Origin: Burkholderiales bacterium
GTDB lineage: Bacteria; Pseudomonadota; Gammaproteobacteria; Burkholderiales; Burkholderiaceae_E
NCBI GenBank assembly: GCA_027487815.1
Contig: JAIYCW010000077.1
Span: 1-35,943, forward strand
Direction: 5' to 3'
Length of the DNA stretch: 35,943 bases
Part shown: piece by piece, positions 32,086 through 35,943 of the stretch
Position numbering within the stretch: the first letter of the stretch is position 1
How the letters are laid out: each line of letters starts with the position of its first letter
Made by a program: the position numbers and the translations under genes
The notes under the pieces: model-generated
The model's input: the letters and a program-made list of their open reading frames with translations, nothing else
Told to the model about the DNA's origin: nothing
Databases searched by the model: none

Positions 32086-34518
32086 ATGCGTTTTCTCCAA
32101 GGGGTCTGTCGCCTCGTAGTTCGTTTGGCCCCTGTCCTTTATTGTGGCTTCGGAGTTGCCCAAACCATTCCGGCGTCTGTGATCTACCAAACCCAAGTTG
32201 GGCCTCGTGCCGGCGAGATCTTTAGCTCTTGGGGAGAAGCTTGTCTCGTAACAATCTCAAGTTACACACAAGGTAACACTCGCTTCGACTACACCTCAGG
32301 AGGGGGGCGTTTCGACGGTGTACTCGGACCTGGATGCGCATTTCAACTGAAGATCACTGAAACCGCACCAGACGGGACGCAAATAGAACGATTTAATGGT
32401 CCGGTGTTTAATCAAGGCTGGGCATTGCCAAGGCGAGCTTGCCCTCAAGGTTTTGTGGCAAGTGGTGCCAGTTGCTCCCGCACTCCGTCGATCACACAAG
32501 GCAGTGGCCCCGGGGAAAAGGGCTGTGGCAACCCCATTCTTCCCACGATCGGTGGAAAGTTCCAAGAAGAGGTTGACTTTAGGACCGATGTCGCAGGCTA
32601 TCCACTGAGTATGGATCGCGTCTACTCGAGTTGGAACGCGACTCGAATCGGCGGCCTTTACGGTCGTGGGTGGTATGCGACTCGCTTTGATCGAAAACTT
32701 TCGTTCTTGGGTCCCGCGGGAGCACCGACTCGCATCTATGTCGGGCTTGAGGCCAATCGCGACCTGGAGTGCACCGTCAATGGCAGCTCATGCAACTTTA
32801 GTCCTCCGTCACACTGGGACCTTCAGCTCAAATCCGGCCAATGGGTTCTGGTTAACAGGCTAACCCTTGATGTGGATGTGTTTGATACTGCCGGGGTCCT
32901 TAAGCAAACCATTCTCGGTGGAACGCGAGCGCTCACGTTGGACTATAGCGTCGCTGCAACCCCTCAAACCGTTGCGCCTGGCCCAGGGTATTTGATTTCC
33001 GCTACCGACCCTTTTGGGCGAAAGATTCACTTTAACTACTCTCCTACTGGTGCTTTGGCTAGCGTCGTCGATGTTGCAGGTTCGACCTACACGTATTCGA
33101 GCCAGAATGGGCTCTTGAGCACCGTGACCTACCCAGACACGAAAACGCGACGCTTTACCTATTTCGGTTTGGGCGCCCCTGGCGGGTTAGGTGGACTGGT
33201 ACCAGGTAGCGACATTTCCAGTCCGTCGGACCTTCCTGCGAGCGGTTCCGCATTGTCGACAAGCACGGGGTATAGTTTAAGCGGATACCAGACTGATCCG
33301 CTTCAATCCATCACCGATGAGAGAGGGATACAGGTATCAAGTTTTGCTTACACTGGCGACGGGCTCGCTACAAGCACTGAACGCGCAGGCGGAACGCTTC
33401 GCTACGCATTTGCCTACTCCGGAAACACCGTTACGATTACGGACCCGTTGCTTTCCGTGTATAGCCAGACAATTGGCACGTTTGGCGGGATGCGACGAGT
33501 GACCTCGAGTACCCAACCGGCTGGCGCTGGCTGCCCCGCCGCAGTGCAAAGTGCATCCTACGACGGTTTTGGCATGCCCACCCAACGAGTTGATCTGCGC
33601 GGCAATCGAAGCTGCTTCGATAACGACTCATGGGGTCGAGAGGTGGCCCGACTTGAAGGATCATCGGCTCTTTTCTGTCCCGGATCATTGTCCGGATGGA
33701 CTCCAACACCTGGATCGGTTGAAAGAAAAACCAGTACAGAATGGCATCCCGATTGGTCTAAACCCCAACGAATTGCCGCGCCACTACTGCGCACCACGTT
33801 CGTCTACAACGGTCAGTCTGATGGAAGTACATTACTTAATTGTGCTCCGGCAAGTGCTACCTTTGAGGGCAAGCCACTCCCAGTCGTATGCAGACGCATC
33901 GAACAGCCAACGAGCGACACAAGCGGTGCCCAGGACTTTGCTGCGACTTCAGTCGGCACTCCACGGGTGTGGAACTTCACCTATGACAAGTATGGTCAGG
34001 TGCTCACGGTCGATGGGCCACGCACCGACGTGGTGGATCGCACCACGTTTACCTACTACCCGGACAATGACCCAACGATCTCAAAGCGAGGCAGGCTCGC
34101 GACCACAGTCAATGCGCTGGGCCATACGGTAAGTTACCTGGCGTATAACGCCTATGGCCAACCGCTCACGATCCGGGACCACAATGGCATCGACACCACC
34201 TTTAGTTACGATGCAAGGCAACGTTTGTTGTCGATGGTTCGCCTTGGCGAAGCAATGACCCTGAGCTATGACGCAGCCGGCGCGATTACTCGCGTGACAC
34301 AACCGGATGGCAGTTGGTTGAACTATGGATACGATGCTGCGCATCGACTCACCGAGGTTTCGGACAATGCGGGCAACACCCTTCGATACACCCTTGACAA
34401 TTTAGGCAATCGGGTCGCGGAACAGGTGAGAGATTCGGGCGGAACATTGAGGCGCAGCATTGCGCGCGCAATGGACGCTTTGGGTCGCGTGCAGTCGGTG
34501 ACAGGAGCAGCGCAATGA
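32086..34518 (+). CDS. RHS-repeat exported protein, N-terminal half
   Basis: The frame is open from 32029, but ATG 32086 (810 residues) has GAGG 6 nt upstream, lies downstream of the promoter, and starts a signal peptide (MRFLQGVCRLVVRLAPVLYC, ending GVAQ). The segment CGNPILPTIGGKFQEEVDF and LYGRGWYATRFDRKLSF fit the DUF6531-type domain at the start of many RHS proteins. YD repeats follow (NYSPTGALASVVDVAGSTYT, YDAAHRLTEVSDNAGNTLRY). The protein ends in mid-array (DALGRVQSVTGAAQ) with no core motif or toxin domain; the array continues in the next gene, which overlaps by ATGA. Confidence 0.85.
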   Translation: MRFLQGVCRLVVRLAPVLYCGFGVAQTIPASVIYQTQVGPRAGEIFSSWGEACLVTISSYTQGNTRFDYTSGGGRFDGVLGPGCAFQLKITETAPDGTQIERFNGPVFNQGWALPRRACPQGFVASGASCSRTPSITQGSGPGEKGCGNPILPTIGGKFQEEVDFRTDVAGYPLSMDRVYSSWNATRIGGLYGRGWYATRFDRKLSFLGPAGAPTRIYVGLEANRDLECTVNGSSCNFSPPSHWDLQLKSGQWVLVNRLTLDVDVFDTAGVLKQTILGGTRALTLDYSVAATPQTVAPGPGYLISATDPFGRKIHFNYSPTGALASVVDVAGSTYTYSSQNGLLSTVTYPDTKTRRFTYFGLGAPGGLGGLVPGSDISSPSDLPASGSALSTSTGYSLSGYQTDPLQSITDERGIQVSSFAYTGDGLATSTERAGGTLRYAFAYSGNTVTITDPLLSVYSQTIGTFGGMRRVTSSTQPAGAGCPAAVQSASYDGFGMPTQRVDLRGNRSCFDNDSWGREVARLEGSSALFCPGSLSGWTPTPGSVERKTSTEWHPDWSKPQRIAAPLLRTTFVYNGQSDGSTLLNCAPASATFEGKPLPVVCRRIEQPTSDTSGAQDFAATSVGTPRVWNFTYDKYGQVLTVDGPRTDVVDRTTFTYYPDNDPTISKRGRLATTVNALGHTVSYLAYNAYGQPLTIRDHNGIDTTFSYDARQRLLSMVRLGEAMTLSYDAAGAITRVTQPDGSWLNYGYDAAHRLTEVSDNAGNTLRYTLDNLGNRVAEQVRDSGGTLRRSIARAMDALGRVQSVTGAAQ

Positions 34519-35943
34519 CCCCCGAAAACTTCAAGTTCCCCAATACTCGCTTGCAAAACGCGGCAATCACACGAACCGAGCGCAATCGCTTCGTTGCCTT
34601 AGGGTTGGCGGTCTGCCTCGGGTTTGGTCCGTTTGGGGCTGGGACTGTCCTGGCCCAGGCCACCACAAGCCAGTTTGAATACGATGCCTTGGGCAACCGA
34701 ACCAAAAAAACGGATCCACGCGGTCAGGTCAGCACATTTGGCTACGATGCGCTCAATCGAATGACCCAACAGGTCATGCCACCCGGAGCAGCAGGCCAAG
34801 GCGCCCCGACCGTGGTCAGTACCTTTAATGGACAAGACGCTCTGACCAGTGTCACCGATCCAAGGCTCTTGATAACCAACTATGGACGCAATGGATTTGG
34901 AGAGGCTACGCAGCAAACCTCGCCCGACACCGGCGTAACGAACCACACCTTCGATCTGGCAGGCAATCTGAAGACCCGCCAGGATGCGCGCAACAAAACC
35001 ACCACCTTCACCTACGATGCGCTCAATCGCCTGACCTTGATGGACTTTCCCACCGGGACCGATACCGCCCTTGAGTGGGACGGCGGTACCGTCACACCAG
35101 CGCCCGCAAATGCCAAGGGGCGTTTGACCAAAATCACTGACGAGTCGGGGACCACCAGCTTTGCTTACGATGGATTTGGTCGGGTGCTCACCAAAACCAC
35201 CGTGATCGGTTCCGGAACAGCGGCGCGCACCCGAATCATCAGCTACACCTATGGCACCACGGGCACCGGCAAGGGGCGATTGGTCAGCCTGACCTACCCC
35301 AGTGGCAATCGGGTGAATTATTCATACAACGCCAACGGGCAGATCAGTGCGATCAGCTTAAATCCAACCAACGCCAACGGTGTGGGTACAAACACCGCGA
35401 GCACGATCAATCTTCTCACCAACATCACCTACACCGCGTTTGGACCTGTCGCGGGCTGGCAATGGGGCAACCACACGACCGCCGCGCCCAGCACGGTGAC
35501 ACGCACCTTTGATCTTGATGGGCGACCCACAGGCTATCCCTTGGGGCACCCCGCCCAGTCCGGCTTGGTCCGTACCGTCACTTATGATGCAGCAAGCCGC
35601 ATTACCGGCTACACGCATGTCAATGGTGCGGGCGTCGCGCAGCCGAGCTTCAATCAGAGCTTTGGCTATGACAATCTGGATCGCCTCATAAGCTGGACGA
35701 CGTCAGCGTCCAATCAAACATTTAGCTACGATCTGACGGGCAACCGCACCAACCTCACCGTCGGGGCCACACCGTACGCCCATACGGTGGTCAGCACCAG
35801 TAATCGCCTCTCCAGTACCGCCGGCCCCACCGCGCAGACCAACACCTATGATGCTGCGGGTAATCTCACGGCAAATGGTACGGCCACCTTCACTTACAGC
35901 GATCGCGGCCGGATGGCCCGGGCCGTGGTGGGTGCCAATACGG
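34515..35943 (+). CDS. RHS-repeat exported protein, C-terminal half (runs off window)
   Basis: ATG 34515 overlaps the upstream stop. The first 476 residues are visible. After a basic 30-residue start there is a signal-peptide-like helix (FVALGLAVCLGFGPFGAGTV, ending LAQA), then YD repeats throughout (FEYDALGNRTKKTDPRGQVS, FTYDALNRLTLMDFPTGTDT, FSYDLTGNRTNLTVG-type units). The RHS core motif and any toxin domain would lie beyond 35943. A single RHS array is thus encoded as two exported polypeptides, as in the SpvB/RHS pair at 13609-20616. Confidence 0.85.
   Translation, partial: MTPENFKFPNTRLQNAAITRTERNRFVALGLAVCLGFGPFGAGTVLAQATTSQFEYDALGNRTKKTDPRGQVSTFGYDALNRMTQQVMPPGAAGQGAPTVVSTFNGQDALTSVTDPRLLITNYGRNGFGEATQQTSPDTGVTNHTFDLAGNLKTRQDARNKTTTFTYDALNRLTLMDFPTGTDTALEWDGGTVTPAPANAKGRLTKITDESGTTSFAYDGFGRVLTKTTVIGSGTAARTRIISYTYGTTGTGKGRLVSLTYPSGNRVNYSYNANGQISAISLNPTNANGVGTNTASTINLLTNITYTAFGPVAGWQWGNHTTAAPSTVTRTFDLDGRPTGYPLGHPAQSGLVRTVTYDAASRITGYTHVNGAGVAQPSFNQSFGYDNLDRLISWTTSASNQTFSYDLTGNRTNLTVGATPYAHTVVSTSNRLSSTAGPTAQTNTYDAAGNLTANGTATFTYSDRGRMARAVVGANT

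Overview
The window reads as chromosomal DNA of a Gram-negative proteobacterium, most likely a beta- or gammaproteobacterium. The evidence is a lipoprotein secretin, a type II secretion / type IV pilus-like operon, Sec signal peptides, a PEP-CTERM exported protein and an IS66 element. No rRNA, tRNA or CRISPR array was seen. The species cannot be fixed from the sequence.

Layout. (1) 1-6701 is a patchwork of small transcription units: an SGNH/GDSL hydrolase cut by the left edge, an alpha/beta hydrolase, a PEP-CTERM protein, a second alpha/beta-hydrolase-like protein that has lost its catalytic Ser and His, an unknown protein, an endonuclease/exonuclease/phosphatase (EEP) family enzyme and two unknown genes. 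(2) 6929-9414 holds a membrane protein plus a secreted DUF1036-like protein; the end of the first gene and all of the second are duplicated in tandem. (3) 9497-10316 holds a YiiX-like papain-fold hydrolase and a 35-residue Cys-containing peptide gene on the other strand. (4) 10356-13038 is a complete IS66 element that abuts the 3' stump of a vapC toxin gene. (5) 13256-20616 (minus strand) is a polymorphic-toxin operon: a SpvB/FG-GAP protein, then an RHS protein with a C-terminal MepA-like peptidoglycan peptidase, then a small exported protein in the immunity position. (6) 20831-21463 encodes a NarL/FixJ-type response regulator. (7) 21851-31282 is a tightly overlapping ten-gene operon for a non-canonical type II secretion machine (G-F-E-X-N/L-O/M-P/C-D-pilin-pilin-pilin order). 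(8) 32086 to the right edge holds a second RHS system, split into two separately exported polypeptides.

How it may work together (inference). All four SpvB/RHS polypeptides carry Sec-type signal peptides, and the secretion operon lies between the two RHS loci, so two-step export (Sec, then the type II-like machine) of a TcB/TcC-like toxin cocoon is plausible. Six 16-bp inverted repeats with the 7-2-7 geometry used by NarL-family regulators occur in five upstream regions: pseudo-hydrolase, EEP nuclease, the 6929 operon, the regulator/secretion divergent region, and the right-hand RHS locus (two sites). At four promoters the repeat directly abuts the -35 position. This suggests one regulon joining these genes, with the response regulator encoded at 20831-21463 as the obvious candidate.
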